From Capsicum annuum (lineage: Eukaryota; Streptophyta; Magnoliopsida; Solanales; Solanaceae), in contig NC_061115.1 in NCBI RefSeq assembly GCF_002878395.1, positions 215,953,904 to 216,017,903 on the forward strand: DNA of 64,000 nt, given 5' to 3'. How positions within the stretch are numbered: the stretch's first letter is position 1; every line of letters begins with the position of its first letter. Shown here piece by piece: positions 11,595 to 32,800 of this stretch. A model generated the notes under the pieces. It had not been told where the DNA came from, did not search any database, and saw only the letters and a list, made by a program, of their open reading frames with translations. The translations under genes were made by a program, and so were the position numbers.

Positions 11595-12440
11595 ATCAAG
11601 TGTACACAAATCTTACCACTATTTCGTGAAAATAGAGAAGTTGTTTCTGAAAGACCCTCGGATCAAGCCCAGCAAATCCAAGTATAATAAGTAGTAAATA
11701 ATGAAGAACACATAACAACTAACAAGGGAAAACAATGCAATATCTACAAGAAAAGAACAAGAACACCAACAAAATAATTTGATAGTCAAAATACAATGCA
11801 CAACAACCGATGAAAAATATAGGAAGTAAGAACCACAATAATATAATTAGTACAACCACTAGGGGCAGAGCTAACATGTGAATTTTGGGTTGGGTCGAAC
11901 TCAGTAACTTTGATTAAAACTCTATGTTTGTCTCAAACTGTCTCTTGAAAAAGTGTAAGTTATTAATTTAGAGCCCAGTAATTCAAATGAATTAAAATTC
12001 TGAACTCATAAGCTTCAAATTCTAGCTCCGTCACTAAGTCAACCACAAAACACCAACCAATCTAAGCCATTGAAAAGAAAGATATTCCACTACCTACTAA
12101 CTTTCTATTATAATACGCATCCTTCACACCTTTTCATCTAAAATCATGTCTTCGGTAATCCTGACGTTACACCATATCTTGTCTAATTACGTCTCCTCAA
12201 TACTACTTCAGTCTGCCTCTACTTCTCCTTGTACCTTCTAATATCCAACTTCGTACACCTCCTCAGTAGGCGCCTGCATATCTCCTCTTCACATATCCAA
12301 ATCATCTCAATCTCCCTTTCCTCATTTTGTCTACGATGCAGAAGTCTGTCTCATCTTATTCTGAATATCCTCGTTTCTAATCTCATCATTCCTACTATGT
12401 TCATACAACATCCTCATTTCCGTAACATGATCTTCTAGAC
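11595..12440 (-). mobile_element. RTE-clade LINE 3' remnant, interrupted by a MITE
   Basis: From the left it carries the antisense 3' UTR block shared with the TS-like SINE (GAGAAGTTGTTTCTGAAAGA, GACCCTCGGATCAAG). Then, after a MITE, comes a decayed antisense C-terminal coding region whose order of phrases matches the better copies at 18638-20300 and 41598-42240. No ORF survives. Confidence 0.65.
11860..12037. mobile_element. hAT-like MITE nested in the LINE remnant
   Basis: Left end TAGGGGCAGAGCTA pairs with the right end CTAGCTCCGTCACTA in inverse. The flanks ACAACCAC and TCAACCAC match at 7 of 8 bases, as expected for an aged 8-bp hAT target duplication. Boundaries are uncertain by 1-2 bases. 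Confidence 0.55.
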
Positions 12441-12718
12441 ATGTTATAAATGAAACAATATCTACATAGAGGGACCAAAAATATATCTTAATATCAATTA
12501 AAGGTTAAATATTTCCTTATCAAATATCATAAACACTAAAATAAAAAACCTCCAATAATTAAAGGATCAAAAATGAAATAAAACCATGTCAGCACATATA
12601 ACAAAAGAAAAAGTACATTTGAAGAAACAAATAGTATACGAAAATAAAAAATAAATCATGAAATGAATTTTAGTTCCTCATGATAAAAAGCAATACTCAT
12701 TTTTCTCTTTTCTCTTCC

Positions 12719-12740
12719 ATTATATATATATATATATTAT
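12719..12740 (+). promoter_or_regulatory. AT dinucleotide run, probable TATA region of kinesin-13A gene
   Basis: A TA run of about ten repeats lies about 120 bp upstream of a likely 5' leader exon ending near 12858 at AAG|GTACTG. The leader would then splice to an acceptor near 13767, just ahead of the ATG at 13807. Inferred from position. Confidence 0.4.
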
Positions 12741-12894
12741 TATCGTTATCATTTGTTTCAATAAATTGAATTCAATTCAACCAATCCAAATTTTAGTGTT
12801 TTATTTTTCTCCTCTATCGCTCTCAGATCTGTAGATCGCGAATTTCACTTTATAAGGTACTGCAAATTATCTACAATGTGCTTTTTCTTTTGTA

Positions 12895-13720
12895 TAATTT
12901 TGCGGACTTTTCACTATTTTATGTCTTTAATTTTTTTTTTTAATGAATTTATTCGATTTTTATGTAATTTTTGATGAAATCTGTAAATTTTTGTGTGTGT
13001 GTCTAATTCTGGACTTTTTTGATAGATTTATGCAATTTTTAATATGCATTGTCTATTAAGCCGATTTGACTTGCGGATTTTTCACTATTTTATGTGTTTA
13101 TTTTTTTGATGAATTTATGCGATTTTTACCTGCATTTTTGTGTTTTTGTTTGTATAATTTTGTAAATTTTCACTATTTTATGTGTTCAATTTTTGTTTTT
13201 TTGATGAATTTATGTGATTTTTAGCATGCATTGTGTGATGTAGGAAGAATTTGGGCCGGATTTGAACCGGTGTTGCGGTGCATTTCAATCCAAATAATTA
13301 TGTTTATCGATAAAGCGACCTCGTTTTTGTTCGTTGTGAGCTAAATTTCTATCTCACAAATGTTATTCAATTAAGATCTACAAACTTTTATTTTATTTTG
13401 TTTTTATTTTTTTTGTTTATAATTCTGCAAATTTTCACTATTTTAGTTGTTTAGTTATTGTTTTTACGATGGATTTATGTGAATTTTAAGTTGCATTATG
13501 TGTTATAGGACTATTTGAACTGGTGCTGTTGTGCATTTCAATCGAAGTAATAGTTTTTATCGGTTCAAAAACGAGGTTGTTTTGTTCACGTGGAAGCACG
13601 TTGATGTGCTGCTTTGATTTCGACTTTTCGCCTCCTTGTAAGTTTCTATCTCATAGATTTGTTGTTCAATTTTGATCTACAAATTTTGTGAGTTTTTTTC
13701 GTTGGTGTAATTGCTAAATT
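12895..13720. repeat. Internally duplicated 5' leader intron of kinesin-13A
   Basis: The phrase TTTTCACTATTTTATGTGTT plus GATGAATTTATGTGATTTTT recurs at about 12905, 13080, 13167 and 13430. A larger block including GTGCATTTCAATC, TAGTTTTTATCG, TTTCTATCTCA and GATCTACAAA repeats at about 13275-13390 and 13530-13690. Confidence 0.7.
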
Positions 13721-13806
13721 TTGATGTAAAATGTTGTTGTTGTTGTTGTTTAAGTGTGTGATAACAGATTGTGAAATTGGCGCCGCAACGTAGATCACAG
13801 CGCCAC

Positions 13807-24781
<10,975 letters not shown>

Positions 24782-24999
24782 ACAACACTCGAGCTGTAAG
24801 TGAACTGATGGCCCTCTTTCTCTCTTTCCTTCCCTATTGTACAACTCCGTCTTTTGTAATATTCAAATGTAGTTAACTACACAACCGATTTGGTGAAATT
24901 ACGATGTGCATATGAAAACAAATTGTATGAAAGGAACTATAGATGTACAACTCGTGTCATTAACAACAAGTGAAGCAACTCATCTTCATATACTCTGGG

Positions 25000-25560
25000 A
25001 AAGGAAACAATACATGGCGTTTCCGAGCTTTTAAATTTTTTGTGATCAGATTTGGATTTTATTGAAAATGCGGACAGAGATCCACATCTGTTACTTTGTG
25101 TGATGTTGCTAAAGTGTTAGATGTTCAATTGTAACTAACAACTTTACCTATGTGTTTTCTTGTAACAATATTGTTGATTCGATGATTTCACTCTGTGTAT
25201 CAAGCAATCCTGTTGTATTTTTTGTTTTTTGCTATCAGAAGCGTTAGTGAACTGGATTGACTAGCTTTTGGCTGTTTGGCAATGATGGAAAATCTTCTTG
25301 TTATATTACATCTTTTTCTAGTCTGTTTTTGTCCGAGTCTGCATACATTTTATCCTTTTCAGATTCCACTATATGAGAATATACCGGATATGTTGGATTT
25401 TTCTACCGGTCTGTTCTTCATCTCCTTTTTCACATGAATGTTAGGATTATCTAATGTTAAAATTGTTTAGTTTTATTGGTATATTTTCAAACTTCATGAC
25501 ATTGTCTTGTAGCTTCACTTGTATAAATTCCACTTTAAAATAATTTAATATTAAATTATT
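25000..25560. other. Downstream flank of KIN13A, probable 3' UTR then intergenic
   Basis: The first 200-400 bases after the stop at 24781 are likely 3' UTR; no strong polyadenylation motif could be chosen. Nothing else recognised. Confidence 0.4.
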
Positions 25561-25572
25561 TCTCTAAATGGA

Positions 25573-25680
25573 TCGGAAACAGCCTTTCTACTTCTTTAGA
25601 GGTAGTGGTATGGACTGCGTACATCTTACCCTTTCCAGACCTCACTATGTGGGAATACACTGGGTTGTTGTTGTTGTTGT
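25573..25680 (+). mobile_element. 5'-truncated TS-type SINE with GTT tail and 11-bp target duplication
   Basis: Contains GGTATGGACTGCGTACATCT, CAGACCTCACTATGTGGGAA, TACACTGGG and a (TTG)n tail. CTCTAAATGGA occurs at 25562-25572 and 25681-25691. This is the 3' part of the Solanaceae TS SINE family. Confidence 0.85.
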
Positions 25681-25699
25681 CTCTAAATGGAGGTATGTC

Positions 25700-27480
25700 C
25701 TTGCGTTGCTGAGCTAGTCTCGCCCTTCCAAGTTTAAAATCTCAACTATAAGTTGTTCCTTTCTCTTACCTAAATTATCACCATCTATGCACCAACACAA
25801 ACATGAATGTATAGATAGTAAGGGGTGGTTTAATAAGAGGTACAAAGTGGGATATTCATGGATAAGTTTAAAATATCTCACGGATAAAATTTATGTCGCG
25901 TTTGGTTGATGGTACAAAATCAAGTCTATGAATTATAATTCTGAAATAATTTAATTTACGTATTAAACTACAACTAATAGTTTAGCTAAAGAAAGGAAAA
26001 CGACTGATAGTTAACTTAGGCAATTTCGAAATGTGTTTCAATGATGATAGACATATAAAACTCGAAAAAAAAAAGTGACAGTAGTAGTTCAAATATGTTT
26101 GGCAGCATTAAGCGCAGTCTGGTGTATTAAAATTTTCGCTATTGTACGCAGGCTTATTTTATATTTTTGTAAGAAGCTATTTTCAAAACTTGAATCTGTG
26201 ATCTCTTAATCATATGGCAACAACTTTACGATCATTAATTTAAGTAAAAAATTCGATGAAAGCTAGTCCATGTCTGACTCAGTATGTACGTGTCATTCAT
26301 TACACAGTGAAGTGAAATTAGAACAAAGTCCTTTTATGGATTTATCGTAGGGTGTGTTTCCATGAAATTAAGTTAACTAATAAAATAAGTAGATTCTATT
26401 TTGTTTATTTTTTTCCGTTTGACAAATAAACAAAAGATAATATTTTTAAAATATTAATTTTAGGAAGGTTCGATGTAAGGCAAGTTCATGTCTGCCATCT
26501 GATTAAGTATACAGTCAAGTGAGATTAAATTTGCTCTTAGAGACAAGTGTATTATAACCAAATGACTTGCAAAGAAATTTCTGTGTGTTTTCCCTGTGCA
26601 TATATTGTAGATTAAGCAAAGGCTGAATTAAAGACTAAACTGATTTGATTACTTTTGTGGCCATGTTGCTCGGACTCTCCAAAAATGTTATCGCACCTGT
26701 GTCAGATCCTTTAAAAATATACTAATTTTGAAGAATTCCATACCCACACATTGATATTTTTGAAGAGTTCAAGCAACATAGTCCTTCGCAAGAAATATAC
26801 ACACCATCCCGTGTCAGATCTTTGAAAAAAATACTAGTTTTAGAAGATCCGACATGCATACATCGATATTTTTAAAGAATTCGAGCAAAATAATGTGGCA
26901 AGAAATATACACCCCATCTCCCTCTTTAAGGGATGATAGCACTTTTGGTTCCTTAATTATCAATAAATTTTGATTTTAATCTTTGTAATAACTGATTAAG
27001 CATATTATTGAACCTTGAATTAGTTGAATTGGTGCACTTTTCATCCCACTCATTTTGAATTCATTCCAAATTTACCAAATTATAATGTTACTATGTGTAT
27101 ATGTAATGATGCTCAAAATTTGCTGGTAGTATAATTTTAAGAATTATCTTAAAATAACATATTTTCCTCACTGATGAAAAACATATTTTTTTTTTCTAAT
27201 AGAAGGTTAAATATGCTTGGTTAAATATCATATGGACCAAAATAAAAGTTTACTAATTACTTGAAAGGATCACAAGTGTTATTATCACTTTTTTTATAAA
27301 TATTAGTCAATACACGCATCAACGACATATACTATGGTTTAATTAAAGACTTTAAAATGATTCTCTCTACATACGTAAACACGTATTATGTCAAAAATTA
27401 AGATGTAGAAATGTTCAAATTATAAAATCGTGTACTAATATTCTCTATTAAAGCGACTCAAAACCCTCATAATAGAAAGG
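25700..27480. other. Intergenic DNA with decayed SINE and MITE pieces
   Basis: At 26105-26240 a degraded antisense SINE can be seen (GGTGTATTAAAATTTTCGCT, ACTTGAATCTGTGATCTC). At 26660-26783 there is a palindromic MITE (GTTGCTCGGACTCTCCAAAA mirrored by TTTTTGAAGAGTTCAAGCAAC), followed by a partial second copy at about 26801-26895. The rest holds no recognised feature. Confidence 0.5.
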
Positions 27481-27539
27481 GGCATGTTTTTTGATGCACA
27501 CAAATCGATAAACAATCTTAAGTACTAGAAATTTTCCGT

Positions 27540-27770
27540 TGGAGCAGAGGATCTATCGAAAAATTCTCTACCCCCACCAACAAGGTAGGAGTAAAGCCTA
27601 TAAAACGTTGTGCTCTCCCCAGAGCCCACTTGCACTTGCAGGAGTACTCGTTTGAGCAAAGGATCTGTCGAAAACAAATTCTCTATCCCCACAAGATAGG
27701 AATAAAATCTATAAAACGTCCTGCTCTCCCTGCCCCACTTGGAGAAGTACGATGGGTACGCTATTGTTGT
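27540..27770 (+). repeat. Tandem pair of TS-type SINE-derived units in the HIPP promoter
   Basis: Two head-to-tail units (about 27540-27646 and 27647-27770) each carry GATCTRTCGAAAA, TCTCTACCCCCAC or its variant, CTATAAAACGT, and GCTCTCCC..CCCACTTG. They match the TS SINE 3' consensus block by block, but both have TATAAAACGT where the consensus has a GC-richer phrase. Unit two ends in GGGTACGCTATTGTTGT, a decayed GTT tail. The second TATAAAA is about 225 bp before the ATG at 27939. Confidence 0.7.
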
Positions 27771-27938
27771 AACATCCATCTTTCTATCTTTCAATTTACT
27801 TTTTTTTTTTTTTTTTTTCAAAAGACAATTTCTCTGTTGGATACTATTTTCTGTTATGGTACTGTCATTTCTGAATTATTCTTGCCTTTCTTTAACCCAG
27901 GATTATTTCGAAACACAAAAACAAAAAGAACTAAAACA

Positions 27939-28868
27939 ATGGCACGCCGCTTCAGCACCTTTGCTCTTAAGCTAAAAGTACACTGCAAGTACTGTGCAAG
28001 AGAACTTGAAAAAGAGCTGCAAAGTATCAAGGGGGTTCGTTCGGTGACGATTGATGAAGAACTTGGAAAAGTAGTCATCTCAGGCAAAATAGACCCAGCA
28101 AAACTCCTACGCAAGTTTAGAAAGGATGGAAGAGATGCAGAATTCTGGGGTGAACAAGAAGAACCTCATAAAGATACTAACGCGCTATCAGAAGTGACTG
28201 ATCCGCTGAATGATCCTGACATTAAGGCACAACTGGAGAAATGTACTGATAACTCCAGTGTTAAAAGTGTGGAGGTGACCAAAAGTGTTAAGGTGACCTA
28301 TGAAGGGGATTCTAGAAATGGCCCTAGTGAAAAAATTGTGGAGATCAACAACACCACTAAGAATGTGAAGAAACCTCATGATCATTATGATCATTCCCAT
28401 TGTGGTGGTGGTGAACTTTGTGGTGCTTCTTCATCATGCTGTGGTGGTCACCCTGCTATAAGTCATAATCCTAATCATGGATGTTGCCAATGTGGCAACA
28501 CTACTAGTCTTGGTCCTTGTTGTGCACATGGAAGAAACTCATGTTACTACCATAGCCAATATGGTAATAACACTAGCTGTGGTCTTTGCTGTGCCCATAG
28601 AAGAAACTCGTGTTATAATCACTATAGTCAATATGGTAATACTGGTTATGGTTCTTATTATGCAAATAGCATTTCCCCATCAGCCCCACCTTTACCAAGT
28701 GACTATTACCGGGCGCCACCACCCTCGGCGGTGCCAGATGATTATTATCAAGCACCATCATCACCACAATCCTCGAGGTATTATTATCAGGCACCACCAT
28801 CCTTGGGAATACCTCACCCATATTACAGCTTCTTAAATGAGAAGGTGAATGGCTGCATAATAATATGA
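27939..28868 (+). CDS. Heavy-metal-associated isoprenylated plant protein (HIPP), 309 aa
   Basis: One uninterrupted frame. The ATG at 27939 (MARRFSTFALKL) is preferred because the frame continues upstream only through the SINE-derived promoter and a pyrimidine tract ending CCCAG at 27900, which may be a 5' UTR acceptor. Residues 8-70 form an HMA domain with the metal-binding CKYC (CxxC) in KVHCKYCARELEKEL. Residues 75-150 are charged and variable. Residues 150-240 form a His/Cys-rich region with repeats such as CGLCCAHRRNSCY, followed by a Pro/Tyr-rich segment (DYYRAPPPS, DDYYQAPSS). The C-terminus is NGCIII, a CaaX box for prenylation and membrane attachment. HIPPs bind heavy metals and act in metal and stress responses. 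Codon repeats suggest local duplication inside the gene. It converges on PRMT4 (opposite strand). Confidence 0.93.
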   Translation: MARRFSTFALKLKVHCKYCARELEKELQSIKGVRSVTIDEELGKVVISGKIDPAKLLRKFRKDGRDAEFWGEQEEPHKDTNALSEVTDPLNDPDIKAQLEKCTDNSSVKSVEVTKSVKVTYEGDSRNGPSEKIVEINNTTKNVKKPHDHYDHSHCGGGELCGASSSCCGGHPAISHNPNHGCCQCGNTTSLGPCCAHGRNSCYYHSQYGNNTSCGLCCAHRRNSCYNHYSQYGNTGYGSYYANSISPSAPPLPSDYYRAPPPSAVPDDYYQAPSSPQSSRYYYQAPPSLGIPHPYYSFLNEKVNGCIII

Positions 28869-29700
28869 TTTGGCACTTCTTATTTATCAAAAGAGGGTTG
28901 TATGTAAGTGTGTGTATGTGTGTGTGTGAGGGGGGAAAAAGAAACACAGTATAGGAGTGTAGTAGTTACTGTGTATGTAACTTTATTGTGCGACTACTTT
29001 GGTAATTTTTACTCCTGTAAATATTCTCTCATGTCCACTTTGTTAGATTCTCTTAACATTGATCATTACAATGATCATTAGAGAGGCCCTATTCCAGCAA
29101 TTGAAATAAAAAATGTGCTTAGTCCATGACTATCCATGGGGTATTAATTACATGTTCAACTTTTATATACAAATAGTAAAACTTATTGTTACAACCATCG
29201 GACCAACTAAATAGTATTGTTAAACATCTAGTTATGATCTTCATTTACACCGTAATAAAGCAAAGCCAACAAACACTCAGACTTCACTAACATCATCTCG
29301 TCTAAATTATTAAGTTCGATGTCTGTATTTCAGATTTCCGTTTTTTATTTTTTTTACAATGGTTATTATGTCATGTTCCTCGTGTATAATTCACGTGGAC
29401 CCAAGTCCTTAGTTCAATGTATCTAGTGAGACAATTTCCTTCACATTTGGGATTGTGTAAAGGAAAATAACAATAAGTTCCATAATATCACTAATATGGA
29501 AACATGGGAAAAGGTGACATGAAACCCGTCTAACCTGTAGATCCGGTAAAGAGGGTCATTGGAGCCTTGCACAGCTGAAATAGCCATTTCTATCAAGCTG
29601 GATAAAAAAGCATCCTACATGATCAGGTTGAAAGTACTAATGAAAGATAATTAGTACATGAAACTAGGAAGATAAATAGCAAATCAGCAACGATTTACAA
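28869..29700. other. Convergent intergenic spacer between HIPP and PRMT4
   Basis: Contains the HIPP 3' UTR, a short GTGT run near 28905, and a small palindrome TTGATCATTACAATGATCA near 29058. No gene or transposon recognised. Confidence 0.45.
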
Positions 29701-29712
29701 GCAATCAAAACT

Positions 29713-29741
29713 CGGGGTGGGGGTGGGGGTGGGGGGTGGGG
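29713..29741 (+). other. G-quadruplex-forming tract
   Basis: Five G-runs of 4-6 bases separated by single T residues just past the PRMT4 stop; on the PRMT4 sense strand it is C-rich. It fits the G4 folding rule; no function is shown. Confidence 0.7.
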
Positions 29742-29859
29742 AATAGATAAGTCGGAACTTGGCAGGGTTAAAAGTTTGCATTCTTTAGCTTAGCCAAGCA
29801 CTCTAATAATACAAAGAGGGGATTATCGAGATGCACATCCCTTAACTTGGCCATCACCA

Positions 29860-32800
29860 TCAGAGGGAATGTAGCTCTGCGTCATGATTTGGAGAAGGTT
29901 GTTGGACCGGGACTGAGCCATCTTCAACCCAGGGTTGTGTTAGTATGTCCTGTACAGGGTAGGAAAGACAACTTTAAATGTTTACTCCACTAAACGTTGG
30001 AAATGTAGATCAACAAATTGCTAATAGCTTTTCCAATGAGTGCTCCTCAAAGTATCTAGGTATATAGGCATATAAAGGCAAACCAACGGCCAGCGGGAGA
30101 ATCTCTGAAGCCAACAGTCTCAAGTCAAGTGTAAACTACTCAATCTCAATTCTCAAGTAGCTCAATTACCAGAAATTTAAATCCCAACACTACCACTTAC
30201 AGCAAGGAGTGATTAGCTACAATCTTAAAAAGAGGCTTTCTTGCGCCTCAAAAATAGAACTAATTTAAAATCCTTGATAAATTTGCAGCTTAAAACCATA
30301 CAAGTTAGACAAAGGGAAAGAAGGAACCATTGTTTAACCACTATGATGGAAAAGAAAGCAATACCGGTGTTTGTAATAGCTGATTAGGTTGTTGATCTTG
30401 TGCCAATGAATATGCTTGTGGCTGGGACATCCGGTAATATGGTTCCTTCAGATCAAGTTTTCCAGAGGACGTCTGGAGCATATCTCCAACCGTAGCTATT
30501 CAAAGTGATGAACGATATATTAGATTTTACAGGACGAAGGGATCAATAAGATATGATTTAAATACAACAAACGACAATCATAAAACCTACCTGACAATGT
30601 TAGGTAAATGGTATAACTTTGTGCCTTATGGGCAACGAGGCGAAAGTGGCCAGTTATCTCCTGTCCTGGCATGACATAAAGTGGTTGTGACAATACACAC
30701 CGAAGCTGATACCAGTGAGTTGTAGGTGCACCAGGCGCAGTGGTCAGCCACCTCGGTACAGTGCTGCGGAAAGAAATGATTCAATTTACCGCAAAGTAGC
30801 AACAAGAAGTCCCAACACCAATGATGCAAGAAATACAAATATTTACCTTCCATTAAATAGTACATCAAACCAGCAAGCCAGCCCATGAACTCTAGTGCTA
30901 ACAGGAGATGTAAATTTCAACGGGATCTCAATTTCATATAGATCTTCTTCCTGTAATATATATGGGGGAAAAGATCATTTCACCCAGCATTATGTTTTAA
31001 GAACTTCTGTCTAGTATATATGAGTAATTCCGCCAGCTATTTTCCCCGTATCAATCATCCACAGGAACTTTGTTCATTTTAAGAGTCATGAAAAAACACA
31101 TATATAGTGTTAACTATCCTCAAAAGTAGATGGAAGAGCTAATTTAGGCCTATTGCTCCCATTACCTTAGCTCTCTGCTGATTATATTCTCAAAAGTAGA
31201 TGGAAGAGCTAATTTAGGCCTATTGCTTCCATTACCTTAGCATCTCTACTGATTATACTTCTCTTTCTTTGTAAGACAAATGTTCTTCTTTATGTTAACT
31301 AACTCTCGTAGATTCCTTTCCAAATCAGTAGGATTCCCTTTAATTGCCGAGAAAAACATACATAGAATAGAGAATGTCTCACTTACTATAATTTACGATC
31401 TACAGAATGAATTTCTAGTAATACCTTTATTGAAGTGAAGTTAATCACATGAGATATTGCAGGAGCTATCAATAACCTAGGATCAAAAGCATCCACCACT
31501 GGCTGCAAAGAGCATGAATATGAAAAAAAAAAAAGTGAGTGAATGTAAGGCTTAATTCATCTTTGTACAAGTTTTGGAGACCATTCATACATAATAAAGG
31601 ACATCGGGGTGGGGGAAGGGGTAGCTTCAGCATATACAATTATGATTTTGACAATGAAATTCAATTTGGATGCTGAAAGATGCTTCTTAACACAGTACAT
31701 CAAATGAAGGGACATGAATCCAAACATTACTAAGAAATTATGCAAACATAAGCTTGTTTATTTTCTCCTTTCTCTGTGGTTAATTTGACTGTCCAACAAG
31801 ATAGGCATTTATGAAACGGTGCCTAAAATTGTGAACTCACTGTACAATTTTATATCTTAGAATAGACTACATATTCACAAATTCTAGTAACAAAACAACA
31901 CGAGGATCATGAACAGCACAGGACTATGGAAGTAAAACAACTAAGATTGTTTTAAAAACTTATAATTCAAAGTAAATAAATCGGAGCCAAATCAATAAAT
32001 TCCTAATTGTACGAGATTGACCTGAGAAAAGTATCCTTCATATGCAGATCTTTGCAGGGGTGTTAAATTAACCCCAAAATAGCTCTGTTGCTGCCAAAAA
32101 ATAGCCTGTATGACAAAGTAAAAATCAAATTAAACTCTTTTCCAATATGAAATTGAGCACAATCATTACTATGAGATACCATCTCCAAGAAATAAGAAAT
32201 ACTGCACAAGTAAGTGTGTGCATGAGAAATGCAGCATCCATGCACAAGATTTATGTCTGGAGCATTTCATGCATGAGAGGCTTTGAAGTTTGAACATGTG
32301 GCAAAGGACCAATGATGCAAGCCAAGTTGCATCAAGACCTCTACCATGCAGCAAATGGCAAGCGGTTTGCATGGAAAGGTATGTTTTTACTTGGACAAAT
32401 GGAAATATGAAAATTTGGCATCTATGCACATTGGCTAAGTGGAAAAATTGGTTCGTCACGTAGCTAACAGCAATCATTCCTGTAAAAAGGCCATTATTGT
32501 TTCATCACTACACACCATAAATGTGCCTAAACAATTATATATCTAGCTCGATGATGATTCCATCTTCATGGCCTTTCTCCAGCTTATCGTTCATCTCTTA
32601 CAAGGCTACAACCGTTGACCTATAATCAACACCTGCATCTTAGTCCTACACAAGTTGTGGTCGGGTATGTGAATACTCAACTGATATCATCATCCTACCA
32701 AATTAAATAAAAATCAAGAATAAGATTGATATTATATCCATATTAGACATTCTCCCATAAATCTAGAAACTATTCACCACAAGTAGATATCACCATATGG

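Noticed and set aside
12229..12438. 69-codon plus-strand ORF
   Set aside because: Lies within the antisense RTE LINE remnant and has serine-rich shadow composition.
13771..13806. Upstream start of kinesin-13A
   Set aside because: The first codon of the open frame is GTG; the family starts at MGGQMQQ, encoded at 13807.
27630..27938. N-terminal extension of the HIPP reading frame giving a 412-residue protein
   Set aside because: The extension reads through SINE-derived promoter sequence and a poly-pyrimidine stretch, lacks similarity to any HIPP, and the ATG at 27939 starts exactly at the HMA domain.
28477..28947. ORFs in other frames of the HIPP gene, including His-rich ones
   Set aside because: Shadows caused by the repetitive His/Tyr codons of the real frame.
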